10,371 bases of DNA. Source: Phycisphaerales bacterium UBA2266 (GTDB lineage Bacteria; Planctomycetota; Phycisphaerae; Sedimentisphaerales; Anaerobacaceae). Positions 1 to 8,045 of the stretch are shown here, one piece after another (position 1 is the stretch's first letter; every line of letters starts with the position of its first letter). The notes beneath the pieces were generated by a model that saw only the letters and a program-made list of their open reading frames with translations, had not been told where the DNA came from and made no database searches. A program made the translations under genes and the position numbers. The stretch is taken from contig DDXG01000352.1 of NCBI GenBank assembly GCA_002347125.1, forward strand, positions 1 to 10,371. Reading direction: 5' to 3'.

Positions 1-3000
1 CCCAGCGGCGGCAACACCCCGCTGTCGTCGAAGCCCGGAGAGCCGCCCACCGCCGCGCTCGGACGCCACGAGGCCTTGTCCTCAAGGGAACCGGCGTCGG
101 CCAGGCTCGGATCGACCACCGTCAGCGAGAAGCCCAACCCGTCCGTGATGGCGTACCAGCCATCCCGGTAACGGAAGCTGTGGATCACCGCCCCGGCCGC
201 ATCCTCCAGCGTAACCCGCTCGCCCCCGTTGTCCAGCCGCCCGACATATTCGCCGGCGACGGGCAAACCCGTCCCGTACCGGCCCTCGAAAGCGGCCTGC
301 TTGGCGACCACCAGCGTATAGGCCCCCGGGGCCAGCACGTAATCGCCGAACGTGAACCGCACGCCGTTGGTGAACGCAACCAGGTTCAGGTTGATCGCCT
401 GGGTCCCGACGTTGGTCAGCTCGATATACTCGGTATTGGGGTCTTCGGGATTGCCCGTATCGCCCGGATTGAACATAACTTCTGAAATCTTCAGGTTCTG
501 CGCCACCGGCCCGACCGAGAACTGCGCCTCGGCCAGCGCGCTCCACGTCGAACCGCTCAGCACGCGGGCCTTGACCACGGCGCTGCGGGCAAGGGTAAAG
601 GGGCCGGAATATGTGGCCGCATGGGCGCTGTTGACACCGCCGCCGGGCAGCCGCGGGTCGGCGCCGTCGGTCGTGTAGTAGACGGTCCCCGAGCCCATCA
701 GGACGATGGGATCGGTCGGTTGTATCTGGCCGCCGTAAGTGAAACCGCCGCCGACAAAGAACATTGGCGGGTCAATGTCCGGGTACAGCCCGGCCGTCCT
801 CAGATAACCCAGCACCGCGCCCGGCCGCGAGGGGATGTAGCTTGTCAGCCGACTGTTGAGCAGATTGAGCCATTCCTGGCGCGTGTGAGGCGTCGTGGAG
901 CGGTTATCGCCCCAACGGGCGGACTCGCCGACGATGGCCGGGTCCATCGTGGCCATCCTATACCGCAGGAGATCCGCCGCCACCGTCTCCGACAGCGGCC
1001 CGCCGTTGAAGAACGCCTGATACGCCAGGTCGGCGAAGCGCACTTTGTACTCTGGGCTGGGGGCCAGATTGGCGTGGATGCCGCTGGGACTGGCCCCGAA
1101 GGTGCCGTTGCCGTTGTTCTCCAGCGTGTGCTCGGCGTCCCAGGAGTGGAATCGCCACTGGCCGCCGGGGACATTGCGATGCGTGGCGTACCAGTTCTTG
1201 CCGGGCCAGTCGCCGTTGTCCAGGAACCAGTTGGCCATCAGATACGTGATGAAGTTGTCCACGTCCAGCTTCTCGGTCAGCGCCTGCCACTTCGTCAGGT
1301 TGGTCGGGTCGCTGCGGACGGCGCTGGACGCCGAGACCATGGCGTTGTAGTTGGCCGTCGCGCTGCCCCCGACACCGTTCTGCACGACCCCGCTGGAATT
1401 GTGCTTGAGGGCGTCGTACTCCTCGCTGCGGCCGCCGTAGACCTCGGCCGCCCAGGCGTGGTCGGGCCGCTCATGGATGTAATACACACCCCAATAGAGC
1501 CCGCAGATGTACACATGGCCGTAGAAGCCGTGCGGCGACGACGGGCCGTTCATCGCATTGTGCAGGTCGGCCGTGAACTGGTCCTGGATATACGTCGCCA
1601 CGGTGTGCTGGCCGGAGTGCAGCCACGAATGGTTCAGCACCGCGTCGAAAACAAATGTATTGTGGCTGTCAACGGGCGAGTCCTGGAACAGCTTGAAGCC
1701 CATCCGCGGCGGACCCTGCGTGGGCTTGAGGTCGTCGGTCAGCGCCTTGAACCGCGGCCGCATCGACAACTTGTACGTCTTCCACCGATCGAGGCTGGTG
1801 CCCCCGCCGCTGACGCCCCCCTGCATGGCCAGGGCGCAGTTCATCTGGAAGCTGTCGCTCTCATTCGGGTCAATGTACTCCAGCGAGCAGACCCGCTCGG
1901 TCCCGTCCTGGGACTGGTTGATGTAGATGCCGGTCGGCCCGAAGAAGTCGTCCTTGTTCATCACCAGCGAGAAGGTGGGCACGGCCGTCAGGTCGCTCCT
2001 GATGCTGGCGGCATAGATACCACCGAACTTGTCCTGCCCGCTCTGGCCGACCACGTCCGGGTCCATTTGGTAGTCGCCGGTGACGGAGCCCCACGACACG
2101 GGGAAGCCGGCGGGCGTAACTTGCGCACCCGTGGTCGGGTGGGTGGCCTGAACGATGACATGATCGAGGAAGATGTACGTCTGGGTGTCCACGTTGGTGG
2201 ATTTCCAGCCGGTCCTGTAGGCAAAGGCCCGCAGCGGGGTCGTCGTAATGATGGGCACGGGCGCCGTATACAAGGTCCCGTGGGTTTCAGTGGGCGTGCT
2301 GCCGTCGGTGGTGTAGACAATCGTGGCGCCGGCAGTGCTCGTGGTGATAATGACCTCGAATGGGGTGCTGTAGAATCCGCGCTTGTGGCTGAATTTCGTA
2401 TCGGCGACGACCCCGAGGAACCGCCCGTTGTTGGACGCCCCCGGACTGGGCGTCAGTGTCACCCAGTTGTTCGTCCCATCCGGCTCGCGCCCGAAGGACA
2501 CGTCGGCCGTCTGCGGGCCGAACTCGATCTTATCCAGCAGCGTCCGCCCGTCGGCATCGAACAGCGCGATCTGTTCACCGCCCTCGGCCAACTCAAAGGA
2601 GGCATGAAGACCGGCGTCGTTGACGTCGCCGTCCAGCCAGATGACCAGGTAGCCCCCCGGAGGGATGGTGGTCGCCTGCGGTCTGTCCGTTGGCACGCGC
2701 CACATCGTGGGCTCGTCGAGCCGGTCGGTCAGATAGCAGCCGCCCAGGTCAAAGGACTCCTGGCCGCCGTTGTAGATCTCGACCCAGTCCTCGTACTGGC
2801 CCTGCGGATCGGGATTGGACAGGTCGTTGCGGGCGAGCACCTCATTGATAACGAGCGTGGCCTCTTCGCCCACGCCCCAGTTGCCCGCCAGTATGCTCAG
2901 ATCAAGGACATTAACGCCGTCGCGGGCGTTGAGATCCGCCGGGCTGGGCCAGGGGTCCATCCACTGTGCCGCGAAGATCTCCAGATCGCGGTGATTGACC

Positions 3001-4049
3001 CGCCGGTCGCCGTTGAAATCGCCCAGCAAACCCACGACCAGCGGTATCTCCACCGTGCCCACGCCATCGAGCGGCACCTCGTCCCAGACACGCAGTTGCA
3101 GTTTGTGCAATCCCGGCTCGGAGAAGATGACGCAGGGATCGGCGATGGTGTGGCTCGGCACGAAGGTGGCCGTGCCGGGCCCGGAGATTCTGGACCATTC
3201 GTAGGTAAGGATACCCAGGCCGCAGGGGTCGTCGTCATCGACGATGGGACTCAGTTGAAGAACGTTGATGGGCCAGGTCAGTGCGTCGTAATCGCCGGCG
3301 TCTACAATAGGCGGACGGTTGCCCGCGACGCCCCCCTCGGCGAGCATGAAGGCATTGATGGGGTATGCCTCGTTCACGGAGTCGACGGTGGCTTCGCTGC
3401 GTATCGTGAACGAACCGCCCGGTCCTGGAACAATGTCATCCCAGCGCACGACGTCGCCGGCCGCACGGTTATCCCCCGCCGCAAGAACGGTCGTCGTCGC
3501 CGAGACCGACAGGATATTCGGCCCGCTGCTGCTGTTGTTCGTCGCCGACGTATGCCCCAGAATCGTCACAAGCGTCTTGCGGGTCGGATAACTGCTCGAC
3601 CGGATGGCCGTCCCGACAAACGTGTAGGTCTTGCCCGGATCCAGCCCGCTGAACGCAATCTCCTGCCACCAACCCGCCGAGCCGTAGCCGATCACATTGG
3701 GCGCAAGGTCCACGATCGGGGCGCCGCCTGCCTCGTGAAACACCTCGAAGGCCGGCGTACCCGAATTGGGCCGCCCTCCCGAACCGCCGGTCGAGGGACG
3801 CAGGCCCCCTGCACCCATCGTGAACGTAACCGTCGGCATAGCCGCCGTCGAGCCGGTCGCGTAGTCCTTCAGCGGCCCGGAGGTATTGGACTGGCTGCTG
3901 TTGTGGATGGTATAGGCCGTTGCATTGGCCTGTGTGCCGTCGCCGGCCTCCTTCAGGCAGTCGTTGTAGGCTACCCACGCGGCGTTCAGACTTGACGCGC
4001 CTGTCAGCACCAGGCAGACCCCTACGACCCATCGTCCCACCAGTTTCAT
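1..4049 (-). CDS. Large secreted CotH-kinase / lamin-tail / dockerin-like protein, partial (3' end off window)
   Basis: I translated this frame by hand: 1349 codons without a stop, running off the left edge. ATG at 4049 has AGGAG six bases upstream. Residues 1-24 are a signal peptide (start MKLVGRWVVGVCLVLTG). Residues 25-235 are an unassigned beta-rich domain. 242-335 resembles a PKD domain (opening NRPPIVDAG). 344-388 is a dockerin-like EF-hand pair. 397-538 is a lamin-tail domain (LVINEVLA, EDWVEIYN). 550-626 resembles the chitobiase/hexosaminidase C-terminal domain (TIVYTTDGSTPT). About 690-1060 is a CotH-kinase-like domain, with GLYWGVYYIHERPD (E860), D944/D947 and WDAE (D971). 1092-1180 is a second chitobiase-type domain and 1185-1320 a second lamin-tail domain. 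CotH proteins are atypical secreted or spore-coat kinases; lamin-tail domains are thought to mediate surface or matrix binding. A surface structural or adhesive role is inferred. Substrate and activity are unknown, and a C-terminal sorting signal may lie beyond the window. Confidence 0.93.
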   Translation of the reverse strand, partial: MKLVGRWVVGVCLVLTGASSLNAAWVAYNDCLKEAGDGTQANATAYTIHNSSQSNTSGPLKDYATGSTAAMPTVTFTMGAGGLRPSTGGSGGRPNSGTPAFEVFHEAGGAPIVDLAPNVIGYGSAGWWQEIAFSGLDPGKTYTFVGTAIRSSSYPTRKTLVTILGHTSATNNSSSGPNILSVSATTTVLAAGDNRAAGDVVRWDDIVPGPGGSFTIRSEATVDSVNEAYPINAFMLAEGGVAGNRPPIVDAGDYDALTWPINVLQLSPIVDDDDPCGLGILTYEWSRISGPGTATFVPSHTIADPCVIFSEPGLHKLQLRVWDEVPLDGVGTVEIPLVVGLLGDFNGDRRVNHRDLEIFAAQWMDPWPSPADLNARDGVNVLDLSILAGNWGVGEEATLVINEVLARNDLSNPDPQGQYEDWVEIYNGGQESFDLGGCYLTDRLDEPTMWRVPTDRPQATTIPPGGYLVIWLDGDVNDAGLHASFELAEGGEQIALFDADGRTLLDKIEFGPQTADVSFGREPDGTNNWVTLTPSPGASNNGRFLGVVADTKFSHKRGFYSTPFEVIITTSTAGATIVYTTDGSTPTETHGTLYTAPVPIITTTPLRAFAYRTGWKSTNVDTQTYIFLDHVIVQATHPTTGAQVTPAGFPVSWGSVTGDYQMDPDVVGQSGQDKFGGIYAASIRSDLTAVPTFSLVMNKDDFFGPTGIYINQSQDGTERVCSLEYIDPNESDSFQMNCALAMQGGVSGGGTSLDRWKTYKLSMRPRFKALTDDLKPTQGPPRMGFKLFQDSPVDSHNTFVFDAVLNHSWLHSGQHTVATYIQDQFTADLHNAMNGPSSPHGFYGHVYICGLYWGVYYIHERPDHAWAAEVYGGRSEEYDALKHNSSGVVQNGVGGSATANYNAMVSASSAVRSDPTNLTKWQALTEKLDVDNFITYLMANWFLDNGDWPGKNWYATHRNVPGGQWRFHSWDAEHTLENNGNGTFGASPSGIHANLAPSPEYKVRFADLAYQAFFNGGPLSETVAADLLRYRMATMDPAIVGESARWGDNRSTTPHTRQEWLNLLNSRLTSYIPSRPGAVLGYLRTAGLYPDIDPPMFFVGGGFTYGGQIQPTDPIVLMGSGTVYYTTDGADPRLPGGGVNSAHAATYSGPFTLARSAVVKARVLSGSTWSALAEAQFSVGPVAQNLKISEVMFNPGDTGNPEDPNTEYIELTNVGTQAINLNLVAFTNGVRFTFGDYVLAPGAYTLVVAKQAAFEGRYGTGLPVAGEYVGRLDNGGERVTLEDAAGAVIHSFRYRDGWYAITDGLGFSLTVVDPSLADAGSLEDKASWRPSAAVGGSPGFDDSGVLPPL

Positions 4050-4200
4050 GCACGACTCCTGGTCATTCGGATACCCCACCCGGCGATGCAGGCGTACCGG
4101 GTTCGGGCCTGTAATCTATACGTTGTGGCACTATAGTAAGGGCCACCCACCTTCCGAGGTGCTTCTTGCAGGCGTGAAAAGCAACTCTGGTTGCGTGTGC
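4050..4200 (-). other. Long structured 5' leader of the CotH/lamin-tail gene
   Basis: About 150 bases separate the predicted transcription start from ATG 4049. In transcript order it can form GCAAC/GTTGC (4194-4181), CACCT/AGGTG with a four-base loop (4161-4148), GTGGC/GCCAC (4146-4125, enclosing the palindrome ACTATAGT at 4130-4137) and CCCGG/CCGGG (4101-4079). I do not recognise a known riboswitch class. The hairpins are short, and in DNA of this composition some arise by chance. A cis-regulatory RNA or simple mRNA stabilisation are both possible. Confidence 0.4.
4056..4060 (-). promoter_or_regulatory. Ribosome binding site of the CotH/lamin-tail gene
   Basis: AGGAG on the minus strand lies six bases before ATG 4049. 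It supports that start, which also gives a well-formed signal peptide. Confidence 0.75.
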
Positions 4201-4206
4201 GGCCCT

Positions 4207-4236
4207 ATTATAGCATATTTCGGGCGTTTAGTGCAA
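4207..4236 (-). promoter_or_regulatory. Sigma70-type promoter for the CotH/lamin-tail gene
   Basis: The minus strand carries TTGCAC (4236-4231), an 18-base spacer and a perfect TATAAT (4212-4207). The -35 box matches consensus at its first three bases only, while the -10 box is complete. It sits in the 240-base gap after the hydrolase-like gene and points to 4049, with a predicted start near base 4200. This suggests the large gene is transcribed independently of the three genes upstream. I saw no convincing terminator for the upstream unit in this gap. Confidence 0.65.
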
Positions 4237-4289
4237 TGCCTTTGTGCTGAAGGGCGGTTTTTGCACGCGCCGACGGCGTTTTTGGGCCG

Positions 4290-5699
4290 CTATTTGACCA
4301 GAACGGCCCAATACCCGGGACCAGGGCACCGCAGCCTCAGACGGCCGGACGGCGCTTCGACCCCCTCGGCCGCCAGCCACCGGCTCTTCATGATATCCAG
4401 CCAGCGAACCTGGGGGCTCTTGGCCGCCAGGGCCGAGATGTCCAGGGCAACCTCGCCGCCGTCGGGGAAGTAGACGCCGTATTCCACCGTGGGATTGCCC
4501 AGACAGTACGCCTCGTTGGGCTGGCGGTCGCCCAGCAGGTCGTCGCGCGGGCCGCATGTGAACACGTCCATCGCCCCGGTGAGCATCCGCAGGCTCTTGA
4601 TACAGGCCTTGGCCTCCGGGCCCAGGCCAAGTCCGGAGTCCGGCCGGTGGAACCGCGCCGACGCCGCCCCCCCGATGATATGCCGCCATACGCGTTCCAT
4701 CCCGTCGCGGTTCGTCCCATATCGCCCGGTGTCGGCCCCATAGGTCTTGACCGTGTTGATCGGACGCGGCTGCTTGGTCAGATAATCCCGGACCCACTGG
4801 AAGTTGTCCCAGTGCGTCTGGCCCTTCTGATGGTTGTTCTGCGACACATCCACGAAGTCATACAACTCCGGATGGTCGAACGTCCGCCGGTGCTCCTGGG
4901 CCTTGAGGTCCCACGCATCCCACATCTCCGTCACATAGACCTTCCTGCCGGCTTCCGCACCCCGGCGATGGATATGCTCGGCCCAATGCGCCCCCCAGGC
5001 CGGCTCGCCGTTGGTCTCGTTGTCCATGCAGTAGAGCACGTGCCCGTACTTGAGTGTGTGTGACAGCATCTTATCCACGAACCGCTCCTGGTATTTGAAG
5101 ACGACCTTGTTGTCGCGCTGTTTCGGCGTCGTGAAGAAGAACGGCTGCTTGTTCGCCCCCGGATGGTCCGGGTACTCCGGCGCAAAGCCCGACTGCTCGT
5201 AGGTGTAGTTGACGTTGTTCTTCGGATTGTACGGGTGCGGCGGCCAGTTCTTCGTTGAGTAGTCGAACCGGTCCCAGACCTCAATCTGCACGATGATGTC
5301 CCGTTCGGCCGTCCAGCGCAGCATATTCTCAAAGCGCTTCCAATATTCGTCGTTCCATTGCTCCAGGTCGTACTTGCCGTCCGGCCGTTGCTTGAACGGA
5401 TAGACCTCGAAATCATGGTCCGGCCGGTCGCTCATCGTGTTGCGGATGTAATTGGCCCCCACGGCGACCATCTCATCCAGATGCTCCTTGAGCTGCGGAA
5501 TCTGAAACAGGCTGTCATCCTTCGACCCGCCGATCAGCAGAATCGGCTTGCCCTCATACTGCCAATAGCGGGGATTCGCCTCATAGGGCCGGATGGCGTC
5601 CGCCTCGGCGGCCCGCGCCGCCAAACCTGCACAACACAGCACCAGCGCAACTGCAACGATAGTCCCTGCACGATACTGCCCATTGCCGCCGTCAATCAT
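4290..5699 (-). CDS. Secreted TIM-barrel glycoside hydrolase-like protein (paralogue 1)
   Basis: A 469-residue protein with a signal peptide (hydrophobic core near residues 11-25, likely cleavage after ARA near 31). ATG 5699 is preceded by AAGGAG with six to seven bases spacing. The mature part opens NPRYWQYEGKPILLIGG, reminiscent of the apiosidase-like DUF4038 (GH140) and related planctomycete families. Barrel-like segments include IIVQIEVWDRFD (E140), VLYCMDNETNGEPAWG (N227-E228, the usual place and form of a clan GH-A acid/base) and VYVTEMWDAWD (E258). GAASARFHRPDSGLGL follows near residue 345. The C-terminal ~80 residues (YGVYFPDGGEVALDIS) look like the small beta-sandwich that ends DUF4038 proteins. 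Hydrolysis of a plant or algal glycan is inferred; the substrate is unknown. It is closely related throughout to the protein at 8042-9628. Confidence 0.9.
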   Translation of the reverse strand: MIDGGNGQYRAGTIVAVALVLCCAGLAARAAEADAIRPYEANPRYWQYEGKPILLIGGSKDDSLFQIPQLKEHLDEMVAVGANYIRNTMSDRPDHDFEVYPFKQRPDGKYDLEQWNDEYWKRFENMLRWTAERDIIVQIEVWDRFDYSTKNWPPHPYNPKNNVNYTYEQSGFAPEYPDHPGANKQPFFFTTPKQRDNKVVFKYQERFVDKMLSHTLKYGHVLYCMDNETNGEPAWGAHWAEHIHRRGAEAGRKVYVTEMWDAWDLKAQEHRRTFDHPELYDFVDVSQNNHQKGQTHWDNFQWVRDYLTKQPRPINTVKTYGADTGRYGTNRDGMERVWRHIIGGAASARFHRPDSGLGLGPEAKACIKSLRMLTGAMDVFTCGPRDDLLGDRQPNEAYCLGNPTVEYGVYFPDGGEVALDISALAAKSPQVRWLDIMKSRWLAAEGVEAPSGRLRLRCPGPGYWAVLVK

Positions 5700-5705
5700 G
5701 ATGGT

Positions 5706-5712
5706 TCTCCTT
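5706..5712 (-). promoter_or_regulatory. Ribosome binding site of hydrolase paralogue 1
   Basis: AAGGAGA on the minus strand, six bases before ATG 5699. No clear promoter is visible in the 145-base gap upstream, so read-through from the beta-helix gene is plausible. Confidence 0.75.
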
Positions 5713-5739
5713 TTCTTGAGTTGTCCAGGGTGGTTGTGT

Positions 5740-5763
5740 CATGCTGAGCGAAGCGAAGCATCT
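5740..5763. repeat. HAERSEAS-type extragenic palindrome
   Basis: The plus strand holds CATGCTGAGCGAAGCGAAGC followed by ATCT: ATGCT (5741-5745) pairs with AGCAT (5757-5761) around GAGCGAAGCGA. Read in one frame it gives HAERSEAS, a peptide often seen in spurious small ORFs annotated from dispersed repeats in planctomycetes and other phyla. It lies in the 145-base gap between the beta-helix gene and hydrolase paralogue 1. I take it as a dispersed repeat unit and not as coding sequence. Only one copy is in the window. Confidence 0.6.
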
Positions 5764-5786
5764 CACTCGCACCAGCCAAACGTAGG

Positions 5787-5811
5787 GTGGGCAAATGTCG
5801 TCTTTGCCCAC
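5787..5811. repeat. Perfect 9-bp inverted repeat downstream of the beta-helix gene
   Basis: GTGGGCAAA (5787-5795) and TTTGCCCAC (5803-5811) form a perfect 9-bp stem with a 7-base loop, preceded by TAGG. It begins 33 bases after the stop of the beta-helix gene. No T-tract follows in the direction of transcription, so it is not a standard intrinsic terminator. The GTAGGGTGGGC context resembles a common dispersed extragenic element. It could still protect the 3' end of an mRNA or weaken expression of the next gene. Confidence 0.6.
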
Positions 5812-5844
5812 GCGGTGTATGCCGCCTCAGACTTGATGCCGTTG

Positions 5845-7962
5845 CTAACGTTTCACGCACCTGCCGTGGCTGCATTCACCGACCCACTGGGCATCACCAT
5901 ACAACCCCGCCTCGGAAATATCAAATGGCTTGAACCCAAGCCTGAAGGCCGGCGACTCATCCCGCGGCCGGTAGTCATGCCGCGCCGCGTCCGTGAACAT
6001 CGGATCGGCCACCACCGAGTCACGGTCAAGCCCCAGCGATTGCCATTCAGCGAACGTCCGGTTGTAGAAACGCAGCAGGTCCTTCTGCCCCGTATGCCAG
6101 TAGACGTTGTGGTCCCATTCGCCCAGGGGCTGCCCCTCCTTGAGGCGTTCGTTCAGCGTGTTCTGGCTGTGGCCAACCAGGAGGTTCCCCTCGCTCATGA
6201 AGATGATGTTATGGCTGAAGGTGTTGGGGCGTTTCTCGAAATAGGGCCATATCTGGTTCGTCTGCGCCGGGCCGAAGATGTTGTTTCGGATGACGTGCTC
6301 GTGGCCGCCGTTGTTGAACATGATGCCCCCGGCCCGCGTGTTGTAGACGAGGTTGTTCTCAACGGTGTATTGGCCGCAGGTGGCGTCCAGATAGATGCCC
6401 CAGGAGAAATCCGGCTGCCTGTACGACGTGATGTCGTGGAAGACGTTGTTGCGGATGACCGATCCCGGTGACACACCCAGGCAGTAGATCAGCCCCGCAT
6501 CCGACAGCTCGCCGTGCACGAGATCGTGTACATGGTTGAACTCGATGACGTTGTGGTGCGTGCGGTTGGGGCTGTCGTCCCAGTTCCAGCCGATGCTGAT
6601 GCCCGTGTAGAACAGGTCGTGGATATCATTGTGGGAGATGCGGTTGTGCGACGCCTGGGCGACCCAGATGCCCACGCCGGCCGGATAGACGCGCCCGCCA
6701 TCGTAGATGTGATTGTTGTCGACGAGATTGCGTGAGGACTCGGCCGCGTCGCTGTCGGGCATCCGGTCCGTGCCGATGCGAATGCCGCCGGCGCCCAGAT
6801 CGTACAGGCGGTTGCGCTGGATGCGGTTGTCCTTGCAGCCCCGGCGAAACCATATCCCGTAACCGCCGATATGGGCGACTTCGCAGCCTTCCACAACACA
6901 ATGGCGGGCCCCGTCGGCGGAAATCACGGCCGGGACCTCCACCGCCGCCTGCGTGGAGCTGTTGCCTTGCGGCGAAAGCTCCCAGTCGGCATGATGGAAG
7001 GCCAGGCCCTTTATCGTGATACTCTCGACAACCTCATCCTTCTCGGCGTTGCCCTTGAACCGGATGAACTCCGTCAGCACGGGCGCAACAAGCTGCGTCT
7101 TGTCGAGCGTCTCGCCCGGCATGGGATAGTAACTGAATAAGCCCGTCTCGCGATTGAGGTACCACTCCCCCGGCGCATCGAGCAACTCACGGGCATTCTC
7201 CACATAGTAACGCTGTTTCTCCTCCCACCAGCCGATGGTCCACCATTCCTTCAGCGGCGCCGTAAACTCCACAATCCGCCCCTCCGGATCGACGCTCTTG
7301 AGCGGGTGGATCGACGTCTCCCACGAGTGCATCAGGATGAGGTTCACGTCGCCCAGCCGCTCGAAGGGCCTGATGTCCCCTTCGGCGAACCTGAAGCGGC
7401 TGCGATCCGTGGCCCGCTTGGCGGTAGGGTCCATCGGGCCGGGCAACAATTCGGCAATACGGTGGTAGCCCGTATTCGGTGACCGCGCCCGCGTCCGACG
7501 CTTACCATCGGCGAATAGTTGCCGGAAGTGCCGGCCGCCCTCCTTGACCTGCGGAATCACCGCCTCCCACAGTGGGCCGTTCTGCTTCAGACCCGTAATG
7601 ACCCGCCCGCCGGAAAACACCGGCCGTCCCCCCGGTGCGGCTTCGTAGGTCACGCCCGAATCCCTCGGCTCAAGGACCAGCGGCTCGGCCATCCGATACT
7701 CCCCGCCCTGTATCCGGACAATGAACCGCCCTTCCGCATCACTGCTGCGAGCCCCGCGAACGGCATCCCGAGCCCCGATCAGCGAAGCAAGCGGCCCATC
7801 CGTGCGGTCCTCGTTGGGCGTTTCAAGGCGGCCGGACCAACTGTCGTCCCCCGCCGGAGATACATGCAACACCTGCGGCCCAGCCGCTTTGCCACAACAA
7901 ATCCCCGCCAAAAACACCACAACACATCCGGCAAGGTACGTTGGTGCATTCCGTCGAGTCAT
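5845..7962 (-). CDS. Secreted right-handed parallel beta-helix protein, GH141-like
   Basis: A 705-residue protein. ATG 7962 has AAGGAG eight bases upstream. A signal peptide ends near residue 26 (core AGCVVVFLAG). Next comes VLHVSPAGDDSWSGR, then GARDAVR, a common opening of secreted beta-helix proteins and of GH141. Residues ~330-640 contain coils of the form N-x-I-x-x-N-x-I-x-D, for example NRIQRNRLYDL, NRISHNDIHDL, NVIEFNHVHDL, SVIRNNVFHDI and YTVENNLVYNT. Two acidic residues on adjacent coils, D488 (ELSDAGLIY) and D526 (GIYLDATCG), are 38 apart, close to the spacing I recall for the catalytic pair proposed in the GH141 alpha-L-fucosidase BT1002. GH141 also contains xylanases. Glycan hydrolysis is inferred. 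A lyase or non-catalytic beta-helix cannot be excluded. It follows hydrolase paralogue 2 after 79 bases. Confidence 0.92.
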   Translation of the reverse strand: MTRRNAPTYLAGCVVVFLAGICCGKAAGPQVLHVSPAGDDSWSGRLETPNEDRTDGPLASLIGARDAVRGARSSDAEGRFIVRIQGGEYRMAEPLVLEPRDSGVTYEAAPGGRPVFSGGRVITGLKQNGPLWEAVIPQVKEGGRHFRQLFADGKRRTRARSPNTGYHRIAELLPGPMDPTAKRATDRSRFRFAEGDIRPFERLGDVNLILMHSWETSIHPLKSVDPEGRIVEFTAPLKEWWTIGWWEEKQRYYVENARELLDAPGEWYLNRETGLFSYYPMPGETLDKTQLVAPVLTEFIRFKGNAEKDEVVESITIKGLAFHHADWELSPQGNSSTQAAVEVPAVISADGARHCVVEGCEVAHIGGYGIWFRRGCKDNRIQRNRLYDLGAGGIRIGTDRMPDSDAAESSRNLVDNNHIYDGGRVYPAGVGIWVAQASHNRISHNDIHDLFYTGISIGWNWDDSPNRTHHNVIEFNHVHDLVHGELSDAGLIYCLGVSPGSVIRNNVFHDITSYRQPDFSWGIYLDATCGQYTVENNLVYNTRAGGIMFNNGGHEHVIRNNIFGPAQTNQIWPYFEKRPNTFSHNIIFMSEGNLLVGHSQNTLNERLKEGQPLGEWDHNVYWHTGQKDLLRFYNRTFAEWQSLGLDRDSVVADPMFTDAARHDYRPRDESPAFRLGFKPFDISEAGLYGDAQWVGECSHGRCVKR

Positions 7963-7970
7963 TCGAACAA

Positions 7971-7977
7971 CTCCTTT
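7971..7977 (-). promoter_or_regulatory. Ribosome binding site of the beta-helix gene
   Basis: AAAGGAG on the minus strand, eight bases before ATG 7962. It supports this start over later methionines. Confidence 0.75.
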
Positions 7978-7996
7978 CCGCCGCGTACAAACGCAG

Positions 7997-8045
7997 GTTT
8001 TGGATTTTGAGCTATGGCTTTGGGTTTACAGCTTTGACCTTTCAG
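7997..8045 (-). repeat. Degenerate tandem heptamer repeats between hydrolase paralogue 2 and the beta-helix gene
   Basis: Read on the minus strand from 8045, the bases fall into seven consecutive 7-base units: CTGAAAG, GTCAAAG, CTGTAAA, CCCAAAG, CCATAGC, TCAAAAT, CCAAAAC. Most fit a loose pattern of two or three mixed bases, then AAA, then one base. The first unit contains the TGA stop codon of hydrolase paralogue 2. A similar array occurs at 9785-9840, which argues against coincidence. Known analogues are the short tandem heptamer (STRR) repeats of cyanobacteria. Function is unknown. Confidence 0.55.

Noticed and set aside
621..3995. 1124-codon plus-strand open frame
   Set aside because: It is in exact codon register opposite the CotH/lamin-tail gene, so its stops arise only where that gene uses TTA, CTA or TCA, which are rare here; its own stop is the complement of Ser19 TCA. 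The minus-strand translation has a signal peptide and recognisable domains, while this one is Arg/Val/Gly-rich with none.
4250..4289. Possible intrinsic terminator (CGCC-GAC-GGCG followed by TTTTT on the plus strand)
   Set aside because: The T-tract is on the plus strand, but no plus-strand gene ends here. On the minus strand, where hydrolase paralogue 1 ends, an A-tract flanks a stem of only four base pairs.
5593..6471. 292-codon plus-strand open frame across 5593-6471
   Set aside because: It spans the HAERSEAS repeat and runs antisense to two well-supported genes. The HAERSEAS peptide is a hallmark of translated repeats.
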